Below, one piece after another: positions 1-12,346 of a stretch of 64,000 nucleotides of DNA. The notes below the pieces were generated by a model. That model searched no databases, was not told where the DNA came from, and was given only the letters and a program-made list of their open reading frames with translations. The DNA comes from Eimeria necatrix. Lineage: Eukaryota; Apicomplexa; Conoidasida; Eucoccidiorida; Eimeriidae. The stretch lies in NCBI RefSeq assembly GCF_000499385.1, contig NW_013655111.1, positions 5,001-69,000 of the forward strand. Direction: 5' to 3'. The stretch's first letter is position 1. The number at the start of each line of letters is the position of its first letter. The position numbers were made by a program, and so were the translations under genes.

Positions 1-288
1 CTGCTGTCTTCGTGGTGGACTGCAGCACCAACGGCTCTTGGGTTGATGCTGCTGCTGCTGCCAAAGGAGAAACTGTTCTCTGGCCACTCTGCAGCGTCTT
101 ATCCCTGGCTAGACCGCGTCAGCTGCTTGCTGCTGCTGCTGCTGCTGCGCTGCTGCTGCTGCGCTGCTGCTGCTGCTGCTGCTGCTGCTGCGCTGCTGCT
201 GCTGCTGGGTGCACAACGTGTTGTGCTGCTGCTGCTCCCACCTCCCTGCGGCTGCTGCATCTCCTGCTGCCAGCCTAAGAACTCATGC

Positions 289-334
<46 letters not shown>

Positions 335-473
335 GCTGCACAGTGAGAGAGGAGGGCCCCCCTATAGCAGCATTTCGGTGGCGGCTGGTTCTCCGCATCT
401 GCGCTGCATGCACTACTCCCGGGGCCCGCTGCTGCTGCGGCTCAGCCTCACAGCAGCAGCAGCAGCAGCAGCC

Positions 474-508
<35 letters not shown>

Positions 509-1586
509 TGGACTTCGGAGGGAGGCGCAACACTTCGCAGGATCGACGATCACAGGGAATTGCTGCTGCTGCTGCAGTTCCGCCAGCTACTGCAGCAGCG
601 TCAGACCAAGGCTTTGCAGCAGCTGCAGCAGCTGCAGCAGCAGCAGCAGCGCCTGCAGCAAACGGTGCTGCTGCTGCGGCAGCAGCAGCAGCAGCAGCAC
701 CGTTCCCCCGCTCAACTCCACTTTCGGATGCGTACTATTCCGGCTCTGGAAACGCAGTAGCCAGTGCTGCTCCTTTGCTGCTGCAGCAGCAGCAGCAGCA
801 GCAGCAGGATGTGCTGCTGCAGCCCTTGACCCCGCGAGGGTCGAGCGGCCGCAGCAGCGGCGCAGCAGCAGCAGCAGCAGCAGGCAGCAGACTTGCTGTT
901 GAGCTGCAGCGCGCAGTGATGGAAAAGAGGCGCCTTGAAGACATGGTGCAGCAGCTGCTGCTGGAGAATGAAGAACTCAGGGCACAGGTGCTGCTGCTGC
1001 TGCTGCTGCTGCTGCAGTTGCTGCTTCGTTTGCTGCTGCTGCTCCAGTTGCTGCTTCGTTTGCTGCTGCTACTGTAGTTGCTGCTTCGTCTGCTGCTGCT
1101 GCTCCAGTTGCTGCTGGTACTGTAGTTGCTGCTTCGTTTGCTGCTGCTACTGTAGTTGCTGCTTCGTTTGCTGCTGCTGCTCCAGTTGCTGCTGCTGCAG
1201 TTGCTGCTTCGTTTGCTGCTGCTGCAGCCGCTTCGCTTGCTGCTGCTGTAACAGCTAATGCTGAAGAATGAACAGCTTAGAGTCCTGCTGCTGCTGCTGC
1301 TGCACACGGCTGTGCTGCTGTGCTGCTTTTGCTGCTGCTTCTGCTGCAGATGGAGCAGCTGGCGGAGATTAGGGAGCAGTTTGCTGCTGCTCAAACTGCA
1401 GCGCGCGGTAGGAGCTGCTGCTGTCGTTGCTTTTGCTGCTGCTGCTGCCGTTGCTGCTGTTGCTGCTGCTGCTGTTGCTACTGCAGCTGGTCCTGCTGCT
1501 GCCGTTGCTGCTGCTCCGAGTGGCGCTGCTGCAGCTGGCTGTAACAGCGAAGCAGCAGCACACCCGACCGTCCTGCAGCTGCTTCA

Positions 1587-1627
<41 letters not shown>

Positions 1628-1881
1628 GCAGGCGAGATAGGAGGTTTGCAGCAGACACTAAGAGATGCGACGCAGCGAATTGCAACTTTGGAGGCAGAGG
1701 CAGTCAGTCCTTTTATTGCTGCTGCTGCAGTTGCTGCTGCTGCAGTTGCTGCTGCTGCTGCTGCTGCTGCTCCGCTGCTGTTCCAGCTGCTGCTGCTGCA
1801 GTTTTGATTGCTGCCGCTGCAGCTCGGCTTCTAGTTGCTGCTGTTTGTTTGTTTGCATCGCTGGTGATCATTCGCTTGCGT

Positions 1882-1915
<34 letters not shown>

Positions 1916-2392
1916 AATTGCTGCTGCTGCTGCAGGAGGGATTGCAGGCAGCAGTTGCTGCTGCAAGGGGGCGCGAGCAGCAGCAAGCAGCACTGCTGCA
2001 AAGATTGCGTGATTTCTCTGCGCAGCAGACACAGGTAAAGCGGCTGTTGAATCAGCTGCTGCTGCTGCAGCTGCTGCTGCTGCTGCAGCTGCTGCTGCTG
2101 CTGCTGCTGCAGTGATACTGCTGCCCGTTTTCGTCTTGCAATGTCACTGGCGCTTTTTCTTGCTCTTTACAGTCGCAGCATCAGCAGCAGCAGCAACTGC
2201 AGCATCAGCAGCAGCAGCTGCAGCTGCAGCAAACTTCTATGTTGGCAGCAGCAGCTGCAGCTGCAGCAAACTTCTATGTTGGTTTGCATGCAGGCGCTGC
2301 GTGAGCTGCTGATGTCCCAGCAGCAGCAGCAACAGCAACTAGAGCAGGCGCTGCAGCAAGAGCACCAAGAGCAGCAGCGGACTTCGCAGGCG

Positions 2393-2457
<65 letters not shown>

Positions 2458-2584
2458 AGATCAGCAACAGCAGCAGCAGAATGGTTACTGCAAGGATAAG
2501 TCTCCTTTTGAAATTGAGCACAACAGCAGCAGCAGCAGCAGGTCTTCCTGCCGCGACGCTGTGTCGCCTTTGCCTCTGTTCTCC

Positions 2585-2625
<41 letters not shown>

Positions 2626-2689
2626 CAGCAACAGCAACGGCAAGAGGCGCCGCACAGAGGAGCCACTAGAGGACGAGCTCGACAGCTAA
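1..2689 (+). CDS. Coiled-coil protein, 5' part unresolved
   Basis: Six exons can be joined with consistent phase: one ending at 987, then 1255-1281, 1350-1407, 1632-1702, 1936-2034 and 2294-2689 (stop). Exon peptides are heptad-rich and charged, for example EKRRLEDMVQQLLLENEELR before 987, QQTLRDATQRIATLEAEA in 1632-1702 and ALLQRLRDFSAQQTQ in 1936-2034. The last exon holds a long Gln tract, an Ala run and a basic-then-acidic tail, KRRRTEEPLEDELDS, which could carry a nuclear localisation signal. Introns are almost pure CTG repeats and end in CAG. Upstream of about 700 several frames are open through triplet repeats, so the start is not placed and the gene may begin before the window. The family is not recognised. 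A structural coiled-coil protein is inferred from sequence character alone. Confidence 0.6.
2207..2280. repeat. 37-bp tandem duplication
   Basis: The stretch ending AAACTTCTATGTTGG occurs twice with a spacing of 37 bp. Because 37 is not a multiple of three, both copies cannot be read in one frame. They lie just upstream of the acceptor at 2293, so they are probably intronic. Confidence 0.8.
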
Positions 2690-2717
2690 TAGCAGCAGCA
2701 GCGCTGCAGCAAATTTG

Positions 2718-2805
2718 GTTTTAGGGCTAGGGTTTAGGGTTTAGAGGACAGGGGTTGGGGTTTAGGGTTTGGGATTTAGGGTTTAGGGTTTAGGGTTTAG
2801 CAATC
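2718..2805 (+). repeat. Interstitial telomere-type repeat, degenerate
   Basis: This is an imperfect run of TTTAGGG units with variants such as GGGTTTGGGATTTAGGG. It lies directly after the coiled-coil gene's stop codon. A short reverse-orientation CCCTAAACCCC follows near 2833. Confidence 0.9.
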
Positions 2806-2867
2806 GTCAGGACAACACCCAGGGCCTGCCAAACCCTAAACCCCAATAAAGAGGCTGTGGGGAGGTT

Positions 2868-3260
2868 AGCAGCAGCCAGCAAATGCAGCAGCTGGCCAGC
2901 AGCTAGCTGCAGCTAGCCGCGCGTAGCAGCAGCTAGCTGCCCCTGGCAGCAGCTAGCTCCAGCTAGCTGCAGCTAGCTAAAGCTAGCTGCTGCTGCTGCT
3001 GCTGCTACGCAGCGCTGGCTGCTGAGCTAGCGGCCTCGAGTTGCTGCAGCTAGCTGAGCTAGCTGTGGGAAGGTGCTGCTCGTAGTGAGCTAGCTGCGGC
3101 TGTTAGCAGCAGCTAGCTGTGGCTAGCTGCGGCTGCTGGTGGTGTTTAGCTGCAGCTAGCTGCTGCTGTGGCTGCTGCTATAGCCGCAGCTAGCTGCTGC
3201 TTTAGCTGCAGCTAACTGCGAGCAGCTGCGGCTAGCCGCGGAGCTAGCTAGCTCTTGTGG
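2868..3260. repeat. AGCTAGCTGC low-complexity array
   Basis: Degenerate repeats of AGCTAGC and CAGCTAGCTGCAG (self-complementary cores) fill this interval, mixed with CTG triplets. No exon-like peptide is visible. Confidence 0.8.
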
Positions 3261-3918
3261 GGACTTGCTGAGAGGCAGCAGCAAGCAGCAGCAGCAGCAG
3301 CAGCAAGTGGAAGAGGGCCCGGCGCTCCTGCTGCAGGGGCACACACGTAGCCAATTAAGCAGCAGAGCTGCTCGCGCTGCTGCTGCTGCTGTTGCTGCTG
3401 CTCGGCAAAGAGCAGCAGCAGCTCACCCGTTCCCGCGCAGCAGCAGCAGCTCGTGAGCGCGCTGCGGGCAGGAGCGGCAGCAGCAGCAAAGTTACAAATA
3501 GTTCTCTTTTGGCATTTTGCAAGAAATTGTGGAAGAGCTGCAAATGACAAATAGCTTTAGTGGGTAGCTGCAGCAGCAGCAGCTGCTGCTGCTGCTGCTG
3601 ACAACAGCAGGCGGTGCAGCCTGCTGCTGCTGCGCCCGTAGCTGGCGGTACTGCTGCCGCTGCAGCAGCAGCAAGCCACCCTGAAACACTCTTAAGAATT
3701 GATGTTCTTCTGTGTTATTTGAAAGAATAAAGAAGGTTTTGGCTACAATTTCATTTGTCTGGGGAGGAGCAGCAGCAGCGACAACAGCAGCAGCGGCAGC
3801 AGCAATCATCGAAGGCTGCAGCGAGCCGCCACCGCAGCAGCAGCAGCCGCTGCGCACTGCCGAAACTGCAGCACTGCTGCAGCAACCACAACCCCACCGT
3901 TTTGTTTGTTTTTGTTAG
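3261..3918. other. Triplet-rich spacer, possible 5' exons of the next gene
   Basis: CAG/CTG runs are separated by short unique stretches (3490-3560 and 3690-3770). A first exon of the ELMO gene should end here in phase 1, since the acceptor at 3918 needs one carried base. I could not identify it or a convincing ATG. Confidence 0.4.
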
Positions 3919-3962
3919 GCCTGCTGGAAGCTGGAGAGCCAGCTGTGAAGACAGATGCAACG

Positions 3963-3993
<31 letters not shown>

Positions 3994-4125
3994 GCACCGC
4001 CGCAGCCGACGTCGCAACAGCGGCAGCAGCAGCAGCAGCGAGCGGCCCGCTGCCTCAGCCCAAGGCTTCAGGTCAGTCAAAGTGTATAGTGGCTCCCGCC
4101 TCGGGAGGAAGAAAACTGCAGCACT

Positions 4126-4156
<31 letters not shown>

Positions 4157-4331
4157 GCAGCAGATGTGCAGGGGCCCTCGGCTGTACGGCTGCAGGCGCA
4201 CCAGCGACGGGGAAGCCAGCAGCAGCAGCAGCAGCAGCAGGAACAAATTCGCCTCGCTGATCTCATCCCCAGAGGTATGCTGTTGCTGTGTCTGCTGCAC
4301 CATCCCTTGCTGCGCAGCTGCTGCCAAATAG

Positions 4332-4364
<33 letters not shown>

Positions 4365-4456
4365 GCAGCAAGACAGCCCCCCAACCGCCACTGCCTTCTT
4401 GCTAAAAATTGGAACAACAACAGCAGCAACACCACCGAGGTCCAACCAGGACAGCT

Positions 4457-4492
<36 letters not shown>

Positions 4493-4920
4493 ATGCACGG
4501 GCTGGCTGCCGATGCTGCAGAAACCCGTCTTCGGGAAGGCGAGCCAATGGAGCTTCCAGCAGAAGCAGCAGCAGCAGCAGAAGACGCAGCAGCAGCAGCA
4601 GCAGAACTCGCAGCAGACTCAGCAGCAACAGCAGCAGCAACAGATCCAGCAGCAGCAGCAGCAGCAGCAGATCCTTTTGACGTTGGCTGCCCTCAGCTGC
4701 TGCGGGGCGGGCAGCGGCAGAAGGGGGCTGCTTTTCCCACGTGTCTTTCTGCTGCAGCAGCAGAAAGCCGCGGCCTCGCTGCTGCAGCAGCCAGCAGCAG
4801 CAGCAGCAGCAGCACGAACGGCAGCAGCAAACACGCCGTTCCATTATCTCCGCAGTGGAACAAGCGCAGCAGCCGCATTCCTTCTCTTCTTAAGCAGGAG
4901 CAGCAGCAAGAGCAGCAGCA

Positions 4921-4956
<36 letters not shown>

Positions 4957-5454
4957 CCATGGGCCTCTAGGCCGCCTCTGCAGAAAAAGGGCTTCTCGAA
5001 GTCGCAGCCCTGCAGCAGCAGCAGACACAGCAGCAGCAGCAGACACAGCAGCAGCAGCAGCAGCAGCAGCAGCACAAGAAGCAGCAGCAACGGCAGCAGC
5101 AGACAGAGCAGTAGGTGCCTCAGCAGCACCTACAGAGGAAGCAACAGCTCAGCAGCAGCGGCAGCAGCAGCAGCAGCAGCAGAAGCGGGAGCTTGCTGCT
5201 GCTGTTTCTCTTTCTGCTGATTGCCGGCCTCCTGCACCTGCTGCACGAGCTGCTGCAGCAAATGCTGCAGCAACAAAAGCAGCAACAGCAGCCGCAACTG
5301 CCGCAGCAACTGCTGCAGCAACAGCAGCAGCAACAGCAGCAGCAACTGCAGCAGCAACTGCAGCAGCAACACTGCAGCGGTCTAAAAAGACCTGGCGGTG
5401 GTCGGGGAGAGTCCCCCAAGCCTCGCTGCACCTGCTGGACCTTGGCGGCAGCTG

Positions 5455-5494
<40 letters not shown>

Positions 5495-5661
5495 AGGCCG
5501 GGAAGAAGCAGCAAAGCGCTGCTGTCGCGGCACTCCGAAGCAGCAGCAGCAGCAGTTGCTGCTGCAGCACGCCTCAAACTCAGCCCCACAAATGGGGTCT
5601 CCAAGTGGCAGCTAGTGCCTGACAGTGGCCTCTACGTGCGGCGGCCCAAGCTCAAAGGTAC

Positions 5662-5711
<50 letters not shown>

Positions 5712-5823
5712 TGCAGCAGCAGCAGCAGAACACGCAGCAGCATTGTGCTGATTCCCCTCCCTGCAGCACTTGCTTGGTCCTTCCTTTCTCAGCGCGTCTT
5801 AACCCCCTGTGCTCGTACCGGTG

Positions 5824-5874
<51 letters not shown>

Positions 5875-6044
5875 AGGCGTGAAGAAGTGGCTGCTGCGGC
5901 TGACGCAGCGGCGCGGAGAGCTGGAGGGCCAACTCAGCAAAGGCTTGGCCCCCGAGCTGCTGCCGCCGCTGCTGCTGCGCTCGCAGCAAATCCCAGCGCA
6001 TGCAAAGCGCGCGCTGCTGCTGCTGCAGGACGCGCCTGCTGCGG

Positions 6045-6081
<37 letters not shown>

Positions 6082-6198
6082 GGCCAAGGCTGCAGACGCG
6101 CACGGCGGGAGCGTTAGCAGCAGCAGCAGCTGCTGCAGCACTCCGTGGGAGAACAACCAAGAAGTCATCTGCTGCGCCCTCAAGTGCACCAGCAGCAA

Positions 6199-6256
<58 letters not shown>

Positions 6257-6588
6257 GCAGCAGAGGGCGTTTGTGAACAGGACGCAGCAGACGTGGCCCG
6301 CCTTCAAAGCTGCACTTCTTTTCAAAAGGCAGTGGACTCCATCTGCAGCAGCAAAAGAATTAAAGACAAACAAGCCTTTGCATGCAGTCAGTCGCCTTGT
6401 TGCTGCTGCTGCTGGCGCTGCTGCTGCTGCTGGCGCTGCTGCTGCTGCTGGCGCTGCTGCTGCTGCTGGCGCTGTTGCTGGTGTTGGTGCTGCTGCGGCT
6501 GTTGCTGCTGCTGCTGGCGTTGCTGCTGCGCTGCGGTCGCTGCTGCCAGCTCGCCTCTGCAGCACCAGCGGGTCGCAGGCGTGCCACG

Positions 6589-6640
<52 letters not shown>

Positions 6641-6902
6641 CTACTTGAAATGCTGCTGCTGCTGCCGCGCTTTTACTTGAAATGCTGCTGCTGCTGCTGG
6701 TTTTGTTGCAGATCTCTCCCGCCCGCTCAGCGCTTTGCGAGGCCTGACCTTCAGCCGGCAGCTGCTGCAGCAGCTGCAGCAGCAGCAAGTGCAGCAGCAG
6801 CAGCATGCGCCCCTTTTCGCTCTTCTCTGGCAGCTCTCTATGCCCCAAAGGCCCCTCCGCAGCACAGTCTCCAAAGAGTGGAAGCTGCTGGGCTTCCAGG
6901 TA

Positions 6903-6939
<37 letters not shown>

Positions 6940-7102
6940 TTTCGTGCTGCTGTTGCTGCTGTTCTGCTTGCCATTACAGCTGTTGTTCTCCTTGCTGCTG
7001 CTGCTCTGTCTAGTATTGTTGCTGCTGTTGCAGTGCTCGCTGCAGCATCCGCGGCGCTGCGTAGGCCTCCGCCCCCACGCTGCTGCTGCTGTGCTGCACC
7101 CC

Positions 7103-7145
<43 letters not shown>

Positions 7146-7257
7146 GCAGGGCAACGACCCCTCTACGGACTTTCGAGGCTGCGGTTTGCTGGCGCTGCGG
7201 GCGCTGCTGTTTTTCTGCCACACTTTTCCCTTAGAGGCGCAGCAGATGGTGCAGCAG

Positions 7258-7298
<41 letters not shown>

Positions 7299-8078
7299 GA
7301 GCAGCAGCAGCAGCAGCGGGAGCTATTCTTTCGCAATTACGCTGATAAACATAGCTGCGTGGCTGTGGCAGTGGGTGCTGCTGCGGCCCGAAGTGTCTCG
7401 CTTCTTTTGCTGCTGCTTCTCGAGCCGAGCAGCAGAAGTTGTCTTTTATTATTTGTTTTCTTTTGCTGCTGTTCAGTTTCATTGCTTCTTCCGCTGCTGC
7501 AGCCCCAAAAGCCCCATGCACTTCCCGTATGTTGCTGCTGCTTTTCAGCAGCTCGTGGCTTTTCCCAGCAACGCCCCTGCCTGCCAGCTGCTGCTGCAGC
7601 ACCCGCAGCAGCAGCAGCAGCAGCAGCAGCACTTCCTCCACGTGCAGCACCTGCAGCAGCACCGGCAGACACAGCAGCAAGTGCAGCAGCAGCAGCAGCT
7701 GGAGCAGCAGCAAGCGATAAACGCAGAGGACCAGCACACAGACTCTCCACAGGCTCCACTTCCAGCAGCAAACGAGGCAGCTGCTGCAGCAGCTGCAGCA
7801 GCAACCCCACCATCAGCAGCGGAGGCAGCAGCAGCAGAAGCAGCAGCAGAAGCAGCAGCAACTCCAGACGCAGAAAAGATTTGGAGATGCCCCTGCTGCT
7901 TCGCAGAAACATCGCCGCTTCCTTGGGAAAGCATCAACTACCAGCAGCAGCAGCAGCAGCAAGAGCAGCAGCAGCAGCAGCAACAACAGCATATCCAGCA
8001 GCAACAACAATCTGACGGAGAGGTAGTAAGAGAAGCCGCTGTGCAGAAGGCCGTTGCTGCTGACTCAGCAGGGGGAAA

Positions 8079-8115
<37 letters not shown>

Positions 8116-8375
8116 CCAGCTGCAGCAGCACTTGACCGAAGCCACAGCAACAGCAGCACCCGAAGCAGCAGAGGGACCTCAAACGCCGCAGCACGGAAGC
8201 ATCAAAAGCTGCTGCAGCAGCAGCAGCAACAGCAGATCAAGGCAGCAGTAAGCAGCAGCTGCGCGGCGTGCCTAGTGGACATGGCGAGTTGCTGCAGCAA
8301 GAGCAGCAGCAGCAGCAAAAGCCGGAGGAGCAGCAGCGACGACAGCAGCAGGAACTCCACGGTCGCAGTAGCCGT

Positions 8376-8406
<31 letters not shown>

Positions 8407-8651
8407 CGGATGCAAAACTGCCGCGAGGTGCTGCGGCTGCAGCGCCCCACAACTATGCGGGGCTTCTTAGGGAGGGCCCCAGGGGGGCCCCCAGGGGGGG
8501 GCCCCCCAGGGGGGCCCCCAGAGGGGCCCCCAAGGGGGCCCCCAGGGGGGCCCCCAAGGGGCCCCCAGGGGCCCCGGGTGGGGGCCCCCATAGCCAGTGC
8601 CCGGCGGCCCACTTGCAGCAGACAAGGCACCCGCTGCAGGTCTAGCGGAGT

Positions 8652-8684
<33 letters not shown>

Positions 8685-8860
8685 GTGCGTGTTTTTCGGT
8701 GGCTTCAGCAGCAGCAGCAGCAGCAGTTGCAGCAGCAACAGCAGCCGGCTCGTGGGCGCAGTGGTGCCGGGCGCTGCGAGCCCTGCAGCAGCAGCGGCGG
8801 CAGCAGCAGCAACGGCTGCAGCAACGGCTGCAGCAACGGCTGCAGCAACAGCAGCAGCGA

Positions 8861-8891
<31 letters not shown>

Positions 8892-9108
8892 GGGAACGCA
8901 GAAAAGCTGCTGGGTCTCCCCCCCCGTGACGGGCAGCAGCAGCTTTGCGAGCAGCACAAAGAGCGACTGCAAAGTTCCTGCTGCTGCAGCACCAGCAGCA
9001 GCAGCAGCGATGCAGCAGCAGCGGCAGCAGCAGCGGCTGCAGCCGCCGTGTCTTTCTCGCCCCTGCGCTTCGAGCGTTTTAGTGCCTAGAAAGGGCACCA
9101 GCAGGTAG
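3919..9108 (+). CDS. ELMO/CED-12 domain protein
   Basis: Exons with matching phase are 3919-4071, 4164-4274, 4455-5657, 5877-6386, 6712-6899, 7150-7374 and 7477 onward. The splice of 6712-6899 to 7150 brings together WKLLGFQ and GNDPSTDFRGCGLLAL, the hallmark core of ELMO domains. The proposed catalytic Arg of ELMOD-type Arf/Arl GTPase activators is in DFRG. The following SFAITLINIAAWLWQW and FHCFFRCCSPK match the later helices. The N-terminal 600 or so residues are low complexity with short conserved islands such as VKKWLLRLTQRRGELEGQ. By family, the protein should regulate small GTPases of the Arf/Arl or Rac type; which one cannot be told. The 5' exon is missing. The C-terminus is uncertain: two frames stop at 9089 and 9108, and the tail crosses a G/C repeat. 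The 7375-7476 interval is a multiple of three and could be retained. Confidence 0.8.
8470..8590. repeat. GGGGGCCCCC palindromic array
   Basis: About ten tandem G(4-7)C(4-6) units separated by 2-3 bases. The array lies inside the open frame of the ELMO gene tail, where it would encode a Gly-Pro-rich run, so it is either coding or in an unrecognised intron. Confidence 0.85.
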
Positions 9109-9199
9109 CAGCAGAGAGCGTGCTGCTGCTGCTGCTGCTGCTGCAGCAGCAGCAGCACACGTGGCTTCTGCGCATTGTCTCTTTTTAAAGGCTCCCCAG

Positions 9200-9245
<46 letters not shown>

Positions 9246-9769
9246 GCTCTCCGTCGTCTCGTGTCTCACTTTCTTATTTTATTTGAGTTTATATCACCCT
9301 TTGGCAGTCCTAGGGAAAAGCAGCTCTGCAGCAGCAGCAGCAGCAGCAGCTGCTGCTGCTGCTGCTGCTGTGTGCACAGACATGGTGCAGCTGCTGCCGC
9401 TCTACTCGTAAGTCTGGGCGGCCACAACAGCAGCAACTGCTGCAACGGCCAAAACAGTCGCAGCAGCAGCAGCAGCAGCAGCAACTGCAGCAGCTGCAGC
9501 AGAAGCAGCTGCAGCAGCAAAAGCAATGATCGGCAACAGCGGCTAGGGTGACTGCCGCAGCAGTTGCTGCAGCAGCAAATACACTAACGGCGGCAATCTT
9601 TGCAGTGGCCGCAGCAGCAGCTGCTGCAGCAGCAGCTTCAGGGAAAGCTGCTGCTGCTGCTGCAGCAGCAGCAGCAACAATTTGAATTGATAAAACAAAA
9701 CTTTAGGAGCAGCGTTGCTTCGGCACTGCTGCTGCACCCCCAGGGGGGTGCTTCTTGTCAGTCTGACTG

Positions 9770-9807
<38 letters not shown>

Positions 9808-9820
9808 CTGCTGCTGCTGT

Positions 9821-9854
<34 letters not shown>

Positions 9855-9938
9855 CTAGTCGAGGTTGCGTGAAGCTGCTGCAGGAGGGCAAACAGTGGCG
9901 AGGGTTTAGGGTTTAGGGTTTAGGGTTTGGAGCTTGCT
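9109..9938. repeat. CAG/CTG-rich intergenic DNA with short telomere-type run
   Basis: Tracts of CAG and CTG face each other, for example CAG then CTG around 9330-9370, which could form long hairpins. A 28-bp TTTAGGG run sits at 9901-9928. No exon-like peptide is seen on either strand. Confidence 0.6.
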
Positions 9939-9956
9939 GAGGTGTACGTACACCTC
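9939..9956. promoter_or_regulatory. Palindrome GAGGTGTACGTACACCTC
   Basis: A perfect 18-bp palindrome directly follows the telomere-type run. The same core recurs at 33425, 33668 and around 57700, with half-sites elsewhere. Its position about 200 bp beyond the 3' end of the iron-sulfur gene does not point to a promoter, so any function is unknown. Confidence 0.5.
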
Positions 9957-10049
9957 GGAAAAAAACAAATAATTAAAAATCCAGAAAATAGAAACAGACA
10001 GAAGGGCCCCTGGCCTTCTCAGAGAAGCAGCAAACCTAGTAGCTCAGCT

Positions 10050-10085
<36 letters not shown>

Positions 10086-10162
10086 CTGCTGCTGCTGCTG
10101 ATACTTGCTAAGCCTTGTGTGTGTGTGCAGCCACAGCAATACATGCGGCCCCAAGCACTGCA

Positions 10163-10206
10163 TCAGCCGCCATTCTTGCTGCCGCTGCTGCTGCTGCCGC
10201 TGCTGC

Positions 10207-10258
<52 letters not shown>

Positions 10259-10385
10259 GCTGCACTTAGTGGGCTGCTGCTTAATTGGCGAAGCTGGCTT
10301 GAAGTCCCGAGGGACTCCAAAAGATAAACCGCAGCCGCAAGTGCGGGAGGCGTTGGGGTTCGCCAGTCTGCAGCACACCCACACG

Positions 10386-10435
<50 letters not shown>

Positions 10436-10565
10436 TGTTCGTGAGCGGCGGAGGTGCTGCTCCCGCTGCGGCATTAGATCGCAGCAGCAGCAGCAGCAGC
10501 AACTGTTGCTGAAGCGCTGTGTAAGGCTGTCTTTAGAGGATGCGGTAGCAGCAGCAGCAGCAACA

Positions 10566-10603
<38 letters not shown>

Positions 10604-10742
10604 CGGAAAGACAGCAGCAGCAAGAACCGCAGCAGCAACGCCAACTGCATTGGTGCAAGCTCAACAGCTGCAGCAGCAGCAGTGGCTGCAACGGCACCAG
10701 GCGCAGCAGCTTGGCATCAACAGCAGCAGCAGTTGCAACCGA

Positions 10743-10777
<35 letters not shown>

Positions 10778-10921
10778 GTACAGCAGCAGTGGCAAGAACA
10801 AAAGCAGCAGCAAAAGCTCCTGCCGCTGCGACTGTCACTGCCTTTGCTACCGCCTCTGCTGCTGCTGCTGCTGCCACCCCTCCCGCCGCTGCTGCGCCGC
10901 CGCTGCTGCTGCTGCTGCTGC

Positions 10922-10965
<44 letters not shown>

Positions 10966-11103
10966 ACTTGAAGCCGCCGCCCATGAGGTCTCGGGAGTAA
11001 ACGAGTTCAGTGCCGAAGACATAAAAGAAAGAAATTGGATCAATTGCAAAAGACACTCCGAAGTCGAAGCTCTCCACGTGGTCTTCTGCGCGCAGGTCGC
11101 TCT

Positions 11104-11145
<42 letters not shown>

Positions 11146-11263
11146 GCAGCAGAAGCGCCGGCAGCAGCGGCGATGCGAGGGGCAGCAGGCAGCAGCAGCA
11201 GCAGCAGCAGCAGCACAGGCGGAGGCAGGGTGAGCAACAGCAGCAATGAAGGATGCAGCAGCG

Positions 11264-11303
<40 letters not shown>

Positions 11304-11748
11304 GGCGAGCAGCAGCAGCCAGGCAAGCAGCAGCAGCAGAAGCAAATTTAAGAAAAGTTAAATGAAGGAGGGAGGAGCAGCAAAAAGAAGACAATCAAAT
11401 AAACAAAGCAAAAGGGGGACAAATTGAAGAGCAGCAGCAGCAACAGCAACAGCAGCAGCAGCTGCAGCAGCAGCAGCAGCTGCTGCTGCTGCAGCAGCAG
11501 CTGCAGTAGCAGCAGCTGCAGCAGCAACAGCAGCAGCAGCATCGCACCTGCTCGATCTTCTCTAAGGCATAGCTGAGGCCGCTGCAGCCGCCCGACTTTA
11601 CGGCGAGGCGCAGCAGCAGCGGCTTGTTGCTGCTGCTGCTGCTGCTGCTGCTGCCTTCCTTTGCTGCTGCTGCTGCTTCTGCTGCTATCATCTCCTGCAG
11701 CACAACAAACAACGAGGCTGTGCTTATTACCTGCATTGCCAAGGCTGC

Positions 11749-11782
<34 letters not shown>

Positions 11783-11787
11783 ACGGC

Positions 11788-11820
<33 letters not shown>

Positions 11821-11909
11821 TGCTGCTGCGCCTGCCTTCAGCTTCTGCTCAGCACTTTCTGTGATGACTAGGGGACGGCGAGGCTTCGGCTTGGCGCCAT
11901 TGGCATCAG

Positions 11910-11949
<40 letters not shown>

Positions 11950-12095
11950 ATTATTGTTGCTGCTGTTGCTTTTGCTGCTGCTGCTGCTGCTGTTGCTGCC
12001 GCTGTTGCCGTTGCTGCCGCTGCCGTTGTTGCTGCTGCTGCTGCTGTCCCCACTACTGTCCTCGGTGCTTCCTGTATTGGAGCTGCCGGTGGCCT

Positions 12096-12145
<50 letters not shown>

Positions 12146-12180
12146 TTCAAAAGGGAGCTTCTAGGGTACTGTGGGCTCAT
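10163..12180 (-). CDS. IscA/HesB-type iron-sulfur cluster assembly protein
   Basis: Three exons (12180-11548, 11101-10968, 10367-10163) join in phases 0 and 2 to give 323 residues. All family landmarks are present: PLVITESAEQKL (about residue 100), the first cysteine in SGGCSGLSY (about 197), DPISFFYVFGTELVYS, GGGFK continuing across the splice into LANPNASR, and the paired cysteines in TCGCGLSF (about 265). These three cysteines are the known Fe-S/iron ligands of A-type carriers. The N-terminal 100 residues and an internal Ala run are low-complexity inserts, and the tail after CGCG is Ser/Gly-rich. Start chosen at the ATG reading MSPQYPRSSLL. An in-frame ATG at 12399 would add a G/C-repeat-encoded leader. 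Targeting (mitochondrion or apicoplast) cannot be decided. Confidence 0.88.
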
Positions 12181-12189
12181 AATAAATAG

Positions 12190-12305
12190 TGCCACATGGG
12201 GGCCCCCCTGGGGGGCCCCCCTAAGGAGGGGCCCCCCAGGGGGGCCCCTGTGTGCTGCTGCAGCAGAGCAGCGGAGGCGCAACGCAGCACAGCTGCGGAA
12301 AGACC

Positions 12306-12346
<41 letters not shown>

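Noticed and set aside
4409..7234. A single 941-codon open frame as one exon
   Set aside because: The frame is open only because triplet repeats lack stops. The ELMO core requires splicing at 5657/5877, 6386/6712 and 6899/7150.
8202..9269. A 355-codon minus-strand frame opposite the ELMO gene tail
   Set aside because: Composed of Ala, Leu and Gly-Pro runs complementary to CAG and G/C repeats. No motif or exon chain.
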